Source of the DNA: DASZHJ01 sp035541215
GTDB taxonomy: Bacteria; Pseudomonadota; Alphaproteobacteria; ATCC43930; CGMCC-115725
DNA length: 12,653 bases
Direction: 5' to 3'
Assembly: GCA_035541215.1 (NCBI GenBank)
Contig: DATKNV010000076.1
Location: 1-12,653 of the forward strand
Positions 1-6,679 of the stretch are shown here, piece after piece. The stretch's first letter is position 1, and the number at the start of each line of letters is the position of its first letter. Made by a program: the position numbers and the translations under genes. Below the pieces are notes generated by a model. That model ran no database searches, was not told where the DNA came from, and worked only from the letters and a program-made list of their open reading frames with translations.

Positions 1-459
1 GAGGTGCTCTCGGATTTCCAGATCACGATCCCCGAGCTCGGCACGATCAAGGCCGCGCGTCCGCCCATCGTCGTCATCACCTCGAACCGCACGCGCGAGA
101 TCCACGACGCGCTGAAGCGCCGCTGCTTCTACTACTGGGTCGACTACCCCAGCGCCGAGCGCGAGCTGGAAATCCTCCGCATCAAGGCGCCCGGCGCCGC
201 CGCGGCGCTCTCGGCGGAGGTCGTCGCCTTCGTGCAGAAGCTCCGGGGGATGGACCTCTTCAAGCTGCCGGGCGTCGCCGAGACGATCGACTGGGCGCAA
301 GCGCTGACGCAGCTGGACGTGCTCGCGCTCACGCCGGAGGCGATCAACGACACGCTGGGCGTGCTGCTCAAATACCAGGACGACATCGCCAAGGTGCAGG
401 GGAGCGAGGCGACGCGGCTCCTGGAGCAGGTCCGCGCCGAGCTCGCGGCGGCGAAGTGA
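1..459 (+). CDS. MoxR/CoxD-type AAA+ ATPase, C-terminal part (5' end outside window)
   Basis: This is the C-terminal 152 codons of an AAA+ ATPase. The reading frame is open back to base 1, and the GTG at base 4 lies inside conserved sequence, so it is not the start. Visible elements are the sensor-1 strand with its polar residue (VVITSN), the RTREIHDALKRRC stretch with candidate arginine-finger residues, the FYYWVDYPS strand, and a helical lid domain. Walker A and B lie upstream of the window. In the family, MoxR-type ATPases act as chaperones together with a VWA partner. CoxD of Oligotropha carboxidovorans is such an ATPase and helps mature the Mo/Cu site of CO dehydrogenase. The next gene is a CoxE-like VWA protein and the frames overlap by GTGA, which supports a CoxD-like role. 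It could instead serve another Mo hydroxylase, since the structural genes are not visible. The family call is secure; the exact substrate enzyme is inference. Confidence 0.88.
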   Translation, partial: EVLSDFQITIPELGTIKAARPPIVVITSNRTREIHDALKRRCFYYWVDYPSAERELEILRIKAPGAAAALSAEVVAFVQKLRGMDLFKLPGVAETIDWAQALTQLDVLALTPEAINDTLGVLLKYQDDIAKVQGSEATRLLEQVRAELAAAK

Positions 460-1685
460 CGGCAGCCGAGGCGCCCGGCAAAGGCCGGCTCCTGGAAAAC
501 CTGATGTATTTCGCACGCACGCTGCGCGCGGCGGGATTGCCGGTCGGGCCCGGCAAGGTGCTCGCGGCGACGGAGGCGGTTCGCGCCGTCGGCATCGCCA
601 ACCGCGGCGATTTCTATTGGGCGCTCCACGCGGTCTTCGTGAACCGGCGGGATCAGCGCGACCTCTTCGATCAGGCCTTCCACATCTTCTGGCGGAACCC
701 GCAGCTCCTGGAGAAGATGATGGGGCTGCTGCTGCCGGAGATGCGCTCGCCCGACGCGCCCAAGGGCGAGGAACTGAGCCGGCGTCTCGCGGAGGCGCTG
801 CATCCCGGCCGCGGCGAAACGCAAGGCGGAGAGCCGCAGGAGAAGGAAATCGAGCTCGACGCGGCCATGACCTTCTCCGACCGCGAGATCCTGCAGAAGA
901 TGGATTTCGAGCAGATGTCGGCGGAGGAGATCGAGCGCGCGAAGCAGCTCATCAAGTTCATGACCATGCCGCTCAGGGAGATGCCGACGCGGCGCTTTCG
1001 CGGCGATCCCCGCGGCGCGCGCGCGGACATGCGCGGGACGCTCCGCGCGACGCTCCGCTCCGGCGGTCTCCTCACGCTCAAGTGGAAGAGCCGCCGCACC
1101 CGGCCGCCGCCGCTGGTGATCCTCTGCGACATCTCCGGCTCGATGAGCCGCTACAGCCGCCTCTTCCTCCACTTCATGCACGCCGTCACGAACGACCGCG
1201 ACCGTGTCCATACCTTCCTCTTCGGCACGCGCCTCACCAACATCACCCGCTATCTCCGCTATAAAGATGTCGATATAGCGCTCGACAAGGTGGCGGAGGC
1301 GGTCGAGGACTGGTCCGGCGGCACGCGGATCGGCCAGTGCCTCGCCGAGTTCAATCGCCGCTGGTCCCGGCGGGTCCTGGCCCAAGGCGCGGTGGTGCTC
1401 TTCATCACGGACGGGCTCGACCGCGACGCCGGCGTCGGCCTCGGTAAGGAGATGGACCGGCTGCACAAATCCTGCCGCCGGCTCATCTGGCTCAATCCGC
1501 TGTTGCGCTACGAGGGGTTCGCCCCCAAATCATTGGGCATGCGGGCCATCCTGCCGCATGTCGACGAGTTCCGGCCGGTGCACAATCTCGAGAGCCTCCG
1601 CGAGCTCGTGGATGCCCTGAGCAAGCCGGCACCGCGGCGGCTCGAGGCGGCGGCCGCCTGGCGCGAGCGAGGAGAAGCAGCATGA
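456..1685 (+). CDS. coxE: CoxE-type VWA domain protein (Mo-hydroxylase maturation)
   Basis: This 409-residue cytoplasmic protein has no signal peptide or membrane segment. An N-terminal helical region (about 15-200) is followed by a basic linker and a C-terminal von Willebrand A domain (about 215-395). The MIDAS metal site is complete: D225-x-S227-x-S229 in CDISGSMS, T290 in SGGTRIG, and D319 in FITDGLDRD. The family pairs with MoxR/CoxD ATPases; in CO dehydrogenase operons CoxD, CoxE and CoxF are needed for assembling the copper-sulfur part of the active site. The GTG start at 456 overlaps the ATPase stop (GTGA) and the stop overlaps the next ATG, so it is translationally coupled on both sides. 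No strong Shine-Dalgarno precedes the GTG, consistent with coupling. The CoxE family assignment is secure from length, domain order and neighbours; the client enzyme is not visible here. Confidence 0.9.
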   Translation: MTAAEAPGKGRLLENLMYFARTLRAAGLPVGPGKVLAATEAVRAVGIANRGDFYWALHAVFVNRRDQRDLFDQAFHIFWRNPQLLEKMMGLLLPEMRSPDAPKGEELSRRLAEALHPGRGETQGGEPQEKEIELDAAMTFSDREILQKMDFEQMSAEEIERAKQLIKFMTMPLREMPTRRFRGDPRGARADMRGTLRATLRSGGLLTLKWKSRRTRPPPLVILCDISGSMSRYSRLFLHFMHAVTNDRDRVHTFLFGTRLTNITRYLRYKDVDIALDKVAEAVEDWSGGTRIGQCLAEFNRRWSRRVLAQGAVVLFITDGLDRDAGVGLGKEMDRLHKSCRRLIWLNPLLRYEGFAPKSLGMRAILPHVDEFRPVHNLESLRELVDALSKPAPRRLEAAAAWRERGEAA

Positions 1686-2002
1686 GCGATACCGAGGAAA
1701 TCCTGCAGCAAGCAGCGGCGTGGAAGGACCAGGGCAAGGGCGTGGCACTGGCGACGGTGGTCACGACCTGGGGCTCGTCGCCCCGCCCCGTCGGCGCCAA
1801 GCTCGCGGTCGAGGACGGCGGGAAGTTCGTGGGCTCCGTCTCCGGCGGCTGTGTCGAGGGCGCCGTCATCAACGAGGCGCTTGCCGCGATCAAGGACGGG
1901 AAGCCCCGCCTCCTCGACTTTGGCGTCACCAACGAGCAGGCCTGGGAGGTCGGGCTCGCCTGCGGCGGTAAGATCCAGGTCTTCGTGGAGCGCGTGGAAT
2001 GA
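1682..2002 (+). CDS. xdhC: XdhC/CoxI family protein, N-terminal domain only
   Basis: This 106-residue protein matches only the N-terminal XdhC/CoxI domain. It shows ATVVTTWGSSPRPVGAKL (about 22-39), the SGGCVEGAVI motif (about 55-64) and the WEVGLACGGKIQV motif near the C-terminus, each carrying the family's conserved cysteine. XdhC binds molybdenum cofactor and helps its sulfuration and insertion into xanthine-dehydrogenase-type enzymes. The usual XdhC has this domain followed by a Rossmann domain in one chain; here that second part is the next gene, overlapping by ATGA. A GGAG at 1671-1674 sits ahead of the ATG at 1682, which also overlaps the stop of the VWA gene. The chain ends cleanly after the IQVFVE strand, a natural domain boundary, so this looks like a stable split gene and not a frameshift. 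I infer the two products act as a complex. Confidence 0.9.
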   Translation: MSDTEEILQQAAAWKDQGKGVALATVVTTWGSSPRPVGAKLAVEDGGKFVGSVSGGCVEGAVINEALAAIKDGKPRLLDFGVTNEQAWEVGLACGGKIQVFVERVE

Positions 2003-2715
2003 AGCGAGCCTTTCTCGATCGCGCCCTCGCGGCCTCGCACGGCGGAACCGCCGCGGCGCTCGCGACGAACCTCAAATCGGGCCGCCAAGCCTTCATCGAG
2101 GGCGACAAGACCGAGGGCGATCTCGCGCTCGACGCGGGCGCGCTTGCGGGCGTCCGCGCGGCGCTCCGCGACGACCGCAACACCACGCTCGAGACCGCGG
2201 AGGGGCCGGTTTTCGTCGAGGTCTTCAATCCGCCGCTGCGTCTCATCGTCGTGGGCGCCGTCCATATCGGCCAGCCGCTCGCGCGGATCGCAGCGCTCGC
2301 GGGCTATGGCGTGACGGTCGTCGATCCCCGCAGCGCCTTTGCGACCGGCGAGCGCTTTCCCGGCGTCACGCTCTCGACGGAGTGGCCGGACGAAATCCTG
2401 CCGCGGCTCAAGCCCGACCGGCGCACCGCGATCGTCACCCTCACCCACGATCCCAAGATCGACGACCCCGCGCTCTCGGCGGCGCTCAAGTCGCAGGCCT
2501 TCTACATCGGCGCGCTCGGCTCGAAGAAGACGCACGCCGCGCGGAGCCACCGGCTGCAGAAGGCGGGATTCTCTGAGGCCGAGATCGCGCGCATCCACGG
2601 CCCCGTCGGCCTCGCGATCGGCGCGCTCACCCCCGCGGAGATCGCGGTCTCGATCCTCGCGGAGATCACGCAGACGCTCCGGGCCGACCGGCTCCGCGAG
2701 CGCGCGGCGGCATGA
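1999..2715 (+). CDS. XdhC family protein, Rossmann (C-terminal) domain
   Basis: This 238-residue protein corresponds to the C-terminal part of XdhC/CoxF-type proteins. Residues 1-78 resemble the variable linker region (FVEVFNPPLRL at the end). A Rossmann fold follows, with the LIVVGAVHIGQPLA nucleotide loop, GYGVTVVDPR, the TLTHDPKIDDPAL segment, FYIGALGSKKTHAAR, and the family's terminal signature GPVGLAIGALTPAEIAVSILAEI. In the family this domain works with the cysteine-bearing N-terminal domain in cofactor sulfuration and delivery, and here that partner is the immediately preceding gene. The ATG at 1999 overlaps the upstream stop (ATGA) and a GGAG lies at 1987-1990. Its own stop overlaps the next start the same way. 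The family call is strong. It may correspond to CoxF or CoxI of the cox system, but the sequence alone does not decide between them. Confidence 0.9.
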   Translation: MKRAFLDRALAASHGGTAAALATNLKSGRQAFIEGDKTEGDLALDAGALAGVRAALRDDRNTTLETAEGPVFVEVFNPPLRLIVVGAVHIGQPLARIAALAGYGVTVVDPRSAFATGERFPGVTLSTEWPDEILPRLKPDRRTAIVTLTHDPKIDDPALSAALKSQAFYIGALGSKKTHAARSHRLQKAGFSEAEIARIHGPVGLAIGALTPAEIAVSILAEITQTLRADRLRERAAA

Positions 2716-4370
2716 CCTTCGGCGAAGTCCCTGTCGCGGAGTGCGCAGGGGCGATCCTCGCGCACAGCCTGCGCGTCGCCAAGGGCGTGCTCAAGAAAGG
2801 CCGGGTGCTCAGCGCCGAGGATGCCCAAGCGCTCGCGGCGGCCGGATATGCGACCGTGACCGCCGCGCGGCTCGAGCCCAGCGACATCGGCGAGAACGAG
2901 GCCGCAGCGCAGCTCGCCGGCGCCATTGCCGGCAATGGCGTCAGGGCCGCGGCTGCCTTCACGGGCCGGGTCAATCTCTTCGCGGAGACGCACGGCCTCG
3001 CGGCCCTCGATCGAGCCGCGATCGACCGCTTCAATCGCGTCGACGAGACCGTGACCCTCGCGACGGTCGAGCCCTTCGCCGTCGTCGAGCCCAAGCAGAT
3101 GCTGGCGACGCTCAAGATCATCCCCTTCGCGGCCCCGCGGGCGGCCGTCGAGAAGTGCCTCGAGCTCGCGCGCGAGGCCTCGCCCCTCCTCCGCGTCGCC
3201 CCATTCCATCCGCGCCGGACCGCGCTCATTCAGACCCGCCTTCCCGGCCTCAAGCCGAGCGTCCTCGACAAGACCACGGAGACCACACGGGCGCGGCTTG
3301 CCGCCTTCGGGAGCACGCTCGCGCGCGAATCCCGCTGCGATCACGCGGTCCCTGCGCTCGTCCCCGAAATCGAGGCGGCGCTCGCGTCGGGCGCCGAGCT
3401 CGTGCTGATCGCGAGCGCCTCCGCCATCGTCGACCGTCGCGATGTGATCCCCGCGGCGATCGCCGGTGCCGGCGGCACGGTCGAGCATTTCGGCATGCCC
3501 GTCGATCCCGGCAATCTCATGCTGATGGCCCGCCGCGGCACCGTGCCGATCCTGGGCCTCCCGGGCTGCGCGCGCTCGCCGAAGCTGAACGGCTTCGACT
3601 GGGTGCTGCAGCGGCTGCTCGCGGGTCTTCCGACCGGACCGCGCGAGATCATGGGGATGGGCGTGGGCGGCCTCCTCGCGGACATCCCGAGCCGGCCGCT
3701 GCCGCGTGCGCTCGCCACAGCCGAAGCGGCGGAGGCACCGGCACCCCAGCGCGCGCCGCGCATCGCGGCCTTGGTCTTGGCAGCGGGACAATCCCGGCGG
3801 ATGGGCGCTCTCAACAAGCTCCTGATCGAGATCGACGGCGTGCCGATGGTGCGGCGCGTGGTGGAGACGCTGCGGCAGTCGAGCGCCAAGCCCATCGTCG
3901 TCGTCACCGGACACGAGCGCGAGCGCGTCGAGGCGGTGCTCCGGGGCCTACCCGTCGCCTTCGTCCATAACCCCGATTACGCGGAGGGGCTATCGACCTC
4001 GCTCAAGGCGGGGGTCGCGGCCTTGCCCTCGGATGTCGACGGCGTCCTCGTCTGCCTCGGCGACATGCCCAGGGTGACGGCGGCGGAGATCGACCGCCTG
4101 ATCGGCGCGTTCAATCCCGTCGAGGGCCGCGCCGTCTGCGTGCCGACCCGGCGCGGCAAGCGCGGCAACCCCGTGCTTTGGGCGCGCCAGTTCTTCGCGG
4201 AGATGCGCGATGTCGCCGGCGACGTCGGCGCCAAGCACTTGATCGGCGCTCATCCGGAGCTGGTGGCGGAGGTGGAGATGGAGGACGACGGCGTCCTCAC
4301 GGACATCGACACGCCGCAGGCACTCGCAAAGCTCGCGGCCTCCGGAGTGAAGGTCGCGGGCCCAGCTTAG
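2712..4370 (+). CDS. Molybdopterin-binding domain fused to MobA/MocA-like nucleotidyltransferase
   Basis: This 552-residue cytoplasmic protein has two domains. Residues 1 to about 340 resemble the MoeA/MoaB-type molybdopterin-binding fold, with DHAVPALVPEIEAAL, ELVLIASASAIVDRRDVIP and HFGMPVDPGNLMLMA. An alanine/proline-rich linker (about 338-350) leads to a nucleotidyltransferase domain (about 351-545). That domain carries LAAGQSRRMG (357-365) plus N368-K369, the metal-binding GDMP (D451), GNPVLW (485-490) and a DIDTP near the end. LAAG, in place of the LAGG of MobA, is the form seen in MocA-type enzymes that attach CMP to molybdopterin, as expected for CO/xanthine dehydrogenase cofactors. 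The CMP preference is inference. The start overlaps the XdhC stop (ATGA) with no clear Shine-Dalgarno, so translation is probably coupled. It is the last gene of the operon; a 78-base gap follows. Confidence 0.87.
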   Translation: MTFGEVPVAECAGAILAHSLRVAKGVLKKGRVLSAEDAQALAAAGYATVTAARLEPSDIGENEAAAQLAGAIAGNGVRAAAAFTGRVNLFAETHGLAALDRAAIDRFNRVDETVTLATVEPFAVVEPKQMLATLKIIPFAAPRAAVEKCLELAREASPLLRVAPFHPRRTALIQTRLPGLKPSVLDKTTETTRARLAAFGSTLARESRCDHAVPALVPEIEAALASGAELVLIASASAIVDRRDVIPAAIAGAGGTVEHFGMPVDPGNLMLMARRGTVPILGLPGCARSPKLNGFDWVLQRLLAGLPTGPREIMGMGVGGLLADIPSRPLPRALATAEAAEAPAPQRAPRIAALVLAAGQSRRMGALNKLLIEIDGVPMVRRVVETLRQSSAKPIVVVTGHERERVEAVLRGLPVAFVHNPDYAEGLSTSLKAGVAALPSDVDGVLVCLGDMPRVTAAEIDRLIGAFNPVEGRAVCVPTRRGKRGNPVLWARQFFAEMRDVAGDVGAKHLIGAHPELVAEVEMEDDGVLTDIDTPQALAKLAASGVKVAGPA

Positions 4371-4403
4371 CGGCACCCGCATTCGTTGACGTTCCCTGCC
4401 GCT
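4369..4403 (+). repeat. 7-bp inverted repeat after the maturation operon
   Basis: The perfect arms agcggca (4369-4375) and tgccgct (4397-4403) enclose a 21-base loop starting at the stop codon of the fusion gene. There is no T-tract after the second arm, so it is not a convincing intrinsic terminator. It might be a weak 3' hairpin or simply chance in GC-rich DNA. Confidence 0.3.
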
Positions 4404-4448
4404 GATGATACGGCTTTGAGAACTGCCGCCGGCGGGTAAGGGGGAAAC

Positions 4449-5396
4449 ATGGCTCGGCTCATGAATGGCGCCAGAGCGCGCTTTGGTGCGCTCGGCACGC
4501 TTGCCTTCTGTTTCCTTTTGCCGCTCGCGGCCTCGGCCGAAATCCCCAGCACTCCGGAGGCGCGGCAGGCCGTCCTCGAAAAGCTGCAATGGCAGGGCGC
4601 GGGCAAATACCAGCTTACGGCATCGAAGAGCAGCCTCGATCTGCCTGCGGATTACGGGATCATCCAGGGGGCGGGCGCGGTCGCCTTCTACGAGGCGATC
4701 AATGGTGTCAACGCGCCCGCGAGCCTGGAAGCGGTGATACTCGATCCCAAGGCCGGCGACATCGTCCTCTTCAAGAGCATTCGCGAGGGCTATGTCAAAT
4801 TCGACGACTGGTCGGACGTCGATGCCGACGGCTTCCTCGAGAGCATGAAGGAAGGCACGGAGGAAGCGAACAAGGAGCGGGCGAAGCACAACGTCTCGCC
4901 GCTGAAGATCATCGGCTGGCGGCAGAAGCCGACCCTCGATCCCACCACAAAGACTGTGAGCTGGGCGCTCGACCTCGAGAACGACGAGGGCAAGCTCGTG
5001 AATGCGAGCGTGCTGATCTTCAGCCGCTACGGCTACGAGCAGCTCACCTGGGCGGGCGATGCCAAGGACGATCCGAACGTCTTCCTGAGCCGGATTCGCG
5101 CCGCCTACGATTTCGATGCAGGCGCGCGCTACGGCGATTTCCAGCCCAACGACAAGGTCGCGGAATACGGGATAGCGACGCTCGTTGCTGGCCTCGTCGG
5201 CGCCAAGGTCGCGGCGAAGTTCGGGCTCTTGGCCCTCGCCCTGGTTTTCCTCAAGAAGGCGTGGATCCTAGTCGTGATCGCGCTCTCCGGGGTCGGCGCC
5301 TTCTTCAAACGCCTCTTCGGCAGGCGGAGCCCCGCCGTCGCCGCTCCGCCCCCGCCCTCGCCGCAACGCGACGACGCCGGCGGAAGCTCGAGCTAA
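4449..5396 (+). CDS. DUF2167 family membrane protein
   Basis: This 315-residue protein has an N-terminal signal peptide (hydrophobic about 13-29, likely cut after A30 in AASA-E). A large extracytoplasmic domain (about 31-235) follows, then one or two hydrophobic segments (about 236-285) and a basic, proline-rich tail ending in serines. The middle carries the DUF2167 pattern: EGYVKFDDW, a DADGFLESMKEGTEEAN stretch, IIGWRQKP and VSWALDLEN. The family is found in proteobacterial envelopes and has no established function that I can state. The ATG at 4449 has an AAGGGGG Shine-Dalgarno just upstream. The gene is separated from the Mo operon by 78 bases, so it probably has its own promoter. Its TAA overlaps, in opposite orientation, the TAG of the lipoprotein gene on the other strand. 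The family call is good; the topology of the C-terminal hydrophobic stretch is uncertain. Confidence 0.85.
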   Translation: MARLMNGARARFGALGTLAFCFLLPLAASAEIPSTPEARQAVLEKLQWQGAGKYQLTASKSSLDLPADYGIIQGAGAVAFYEAINGVNAPASLEAVILDPKAGDIVLFKSIREGYVKFDDWSDVDADGFLESMKEGTEEANKERAKHNVSPLKIIGWRQKPTLDPTTKTVSWALDLENDEGKLVNASVLIFSRYGYEQLTWAGDAKDDPNVFLSRIRAAYDFDAGARYGDFQPNDKVAEYGIATLVAGLVGAKVAAKFGLLALALVFLKKAWILVVIALSGVGAFFKRLFGRRSPAVAAPPPPSPQRDDAGGSSS

Positions 5397-5860
5397 GGCT
5401 GCGCCTCGAAGTAATGCAGCCTTTCGATCTCCGCCCTGGCCTGCGGCTCCCAAACGAGAGCCACAACGAAGGTGTCGCGGGTCCAAGCAAACCCGCGATC
5501 CCAGCTCCACAGCGATAGGATCTTCACGTAGATCGTGTCGCCGGGCCCGAGCAGCGCCGTCTTGGTCTGGTTGAAATAGGTTCCCTGGCTGTCGACGCTA
5601 ATGACGTAGGGACCCGGGGGCACGTCGCGGAAGCTCACCCCGCCGGGCTCCGAGATGGCCGCGGCATTGCCGTTCAGGCGGATCCAGGGTCGCGAGAGGC
5701 TCTCATAGGGCTCCCAATCCCGAAAGAAATAGATCCGCGCGAAGCCCTGCGGCACCGGGGAGATCGTGACCGAGACAAAGGGCGGCGCGCTCCCGGGCCC
5801 AGCGCAGCCCGCGAGCGCGATGCCGAGCGCAACCAATATCAGTCCCGCGAGCCGCCGCAT
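5393..5860 (-). CDS. Lipoprotein, DUF2846-like (downstream copy of a tandem pair)
   Basis: This 155-residue protein has a clear lipoprotein signal: basic MRR, a hydrophobic stretch and a lipobox LAGC with C19 as the predicted acylated residue. The following residue is alanine, which favours outer-membrane sorting where Lol rules apply. The mature part contains ARIYFFRDWEPY, RPWIRLNG, ISEPGGVSFRDVPPGPY and VISVDSQG, a compact beta-rich pattern resembling DUF2846. It is clearly paralogous to the gene just upstream on the same strand (stop 84 bases away). A GGAGG lies about 8 bases before the ATG. Unlike its sibling it has a tryptophan-rich insert (LSLWSWDRGFAW) late in the domain. Function is unknown. 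The lipoprotein call is strong; the DUF2846 family is my recognition of the pattern and was not searched. Confidence 0.8.
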   Translation of the reverse strand: MRRLAGLILVALGIALAGCAGPGSAPPFVSVTISPVPQGFARIYFFRDWEPYESLSRPWIRLNGNAAAISEPGGVSFRDVPPGPYVISVDSQGTYFNQTKTALLGPGDTIYVKILSLWSWDRGFAWTRDTFVVALVWEPQARAEIERLHYFEAQP

Positions 5861-5944
5861 TCCCGTCCTCCGCTCAGAGCGAGCCTCCTAGCCAAAGTGA
5901 GTCTCGGCGCCCGGGCCCGCAATAGTCACATTCGGACCGGCTCG

Positions 5945-6475
5945 TCAGGGCACGGCGTAATATTTGAGCGAGAGCATGTCGGCCCTGGCCGGGCCCTGGT
6001 CGATGATCCTGACGGCGAAGTCCTCGGGATCGTAGCCTTCGAAGCCTGCGTTGTAGCCGCGCACGGAGTCGACGCGGACATAGAGGGTCTGGCCCGCCGC
6101 GAGAGCGACGGTCTTATCCTGGTCGGGATAAAGGTTGTAGCTGTCGACGGAGATCAGATACGTCCCGGGCGGTACGTCCCGATAGAGGACGCCGCCGGGC
6201 TCGGAGATGGCGACGGGCTTGCCGTTCAGCCTGATGTATGGCCGGGCCATGCTGACGTAGAGCTCATAATAGCGATAGAAGAAAATGCGAGCCTGATCCC
6301 CCGAGACCGGCGGAAGCTGGTTGGCGACCGAGGCGAACGGCGGCGGAGGCGGTCCCGAGGCACATGCAGCAAGCAGCATCAGCAGCGCGGCAGCAAGAGC
6401 CGCCGCTTTCCGCGGGCCAATCCCTATGAGTGCCTGCACGTCTGATCCAATCTCCCTCCGAAGCGGCGCCCCCAT
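5945..6475 (-). CDS. Lipoprotein, DUF2846-like (upstream copy of a tandem pair)
   Basis: This 176-residue open frame encodes a lipoprotein with lipobox LAAC (C38 counted from the ATG) and then a short proline-rich spacer. The domain ARIFFYRYYELY, RPYIRLNGKPVAISEPGGV, YRDVPPGTYLISVDSY aligns by eye along its length with the neighbour at 5393-5860. The start is uncertain. The ATG at 6475 has no evident Shine-Dalgarno and gives an unusually long n-region. A GTG at 6439 would place the lipid cysteine at residue 26, behind PRK and an alanine-leucine core, a more normal signal; it is preceded by gattgga with a 6-base spacer, though the GGAGGGAG further up is rather distant. The gene reads away from the TRAP permease genes, so both share a roughly 200-base divergent region. 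Function is unknown; an envelope-associated role is inferred. Confidence 0.8.
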   Translation of the reverse strand: MGAPLRREIGSDVQALIGIGPRKAAALAAALLMLLAACASGPPPPPFASVANQLPPVSGDQARIFFYRYYELYVSMARPYIRLNGKPVAISEPGGVLYRDVPPGTYLISVDSYNLYPDQDKTVALAAGQTLYVRVDSVRGYNAGFEGYDPEDFAVRIIDQGPARADMLSLKYYAVP

Positions 6476-6499
6476 GGCAGCAGAAATGCCCGGTTTTGG

Positions 6500-6509
6500 T
6501 GCAATTGCA
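6500..6509. repeat. 10-bp perfect palindrome upstream of the lipoprotein gene
   Basis: The sequence tgcaattgca is its own reverse complement. It lies 25-34 bases upstream of the ATG at 6475 on the minus strand, in the divergent region. It is AT-richer than its surroundings and could be an operator half or core, but a single short palindrome is weak evidence. Confidence 0.25.
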
Positions 6510-6515
6510 TGGCCC

Positions 6516-6559
6516 CGAGGCTAAATCGAGCCCTCGCAATGACGGGATCACGTTCCCGT
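6516..6559. repeat. Two adjacent inverted repeats in the divergent intergenic region
   Basis: The first hairpin (6516-6536) pairs cga-ggct with agcc-tcg around the loop aaatcg, with one bulged C at 6533. The second (6542-6559) has perfect 6-base arms acggga and tcccgt with a 6-base spacer. Between them runs ctcgcaatgacg (6533-6544), a string I associate with the ends of dispersed palindromic repeats in proteobacterial genomes. The stretch could be a remnant of such a repeat or a regulator site for the divergent genes. It sits 120-165 bases before the TTG start of the TRAP small permease. Confidence 0.4.
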
Positions 6560-6668
6560 GCGGAGCTGCGAGCCATGCGTTCACTGCAACGCTTGACGAA
6601 AGACACTATTCCAGCGACAAGCATTCTCAATCGGCAGTTTTCGGCCACCAACAATCAAGAATAGGTAC

Positions 6669-6674
6669 GGGAGG
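6669..6674 (+). promoter_or_regulatory. Ribosome binding site deciding the TTG start
   Basis: A GGGAGG sits 5 bases before the TTG at 6680. It is the only strong Shine-Dalgarno in this stretch, and the frame it selects gives a complete first membrane segment for the small permease. This supports a rare TTG start over any later methionine. Confidence 0.6.
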
Positions 6675-6679
6675 ACGGG

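Noticed and set aside
144..1466. Long open frame (440 residues) on the minus strand across the ATPase and VWA genes.
   Set aside because: It is antisense to two genes with clear motifs and its product is a low-complexity arginine, alanine and histidine-rich mix with no family pattern; this is usual for GC-rich DNA.
2502..3914. 470-residue minus-strand frame.
   Set aside because: It is a shadow of the molybdopterin-binding fusion gene; no domain is recognisable.
2339..3970. 543-residue frame on the plus strand overlapping XdhC and the fusion gene.
   Set aside because: The product is extremely rich in arginine and serine with no motifs, whereas the overlapped frames carry strong family signatures.
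4386..4414. TTGACG followed 17 bases later by TACGGC, a possible promoter for the DUF2167 gene.
   Set aside because: The -35 is good but the -10 matches at only two of six positions, so I do not list it as a promoter.
6264..6584. Minus-strand frame covering the lipoprotein start and the divergent region.
   Set aside because: It overlaps the real lipoprotein frame, has no Shine-Dalgarno support and no recognisable content.
6593..6621. TTGACG upstream of the TRAP small permease.
   Set aside because: No acceptable -10 lies at 16-18 bases (the hexamer at 17 is gacaag).
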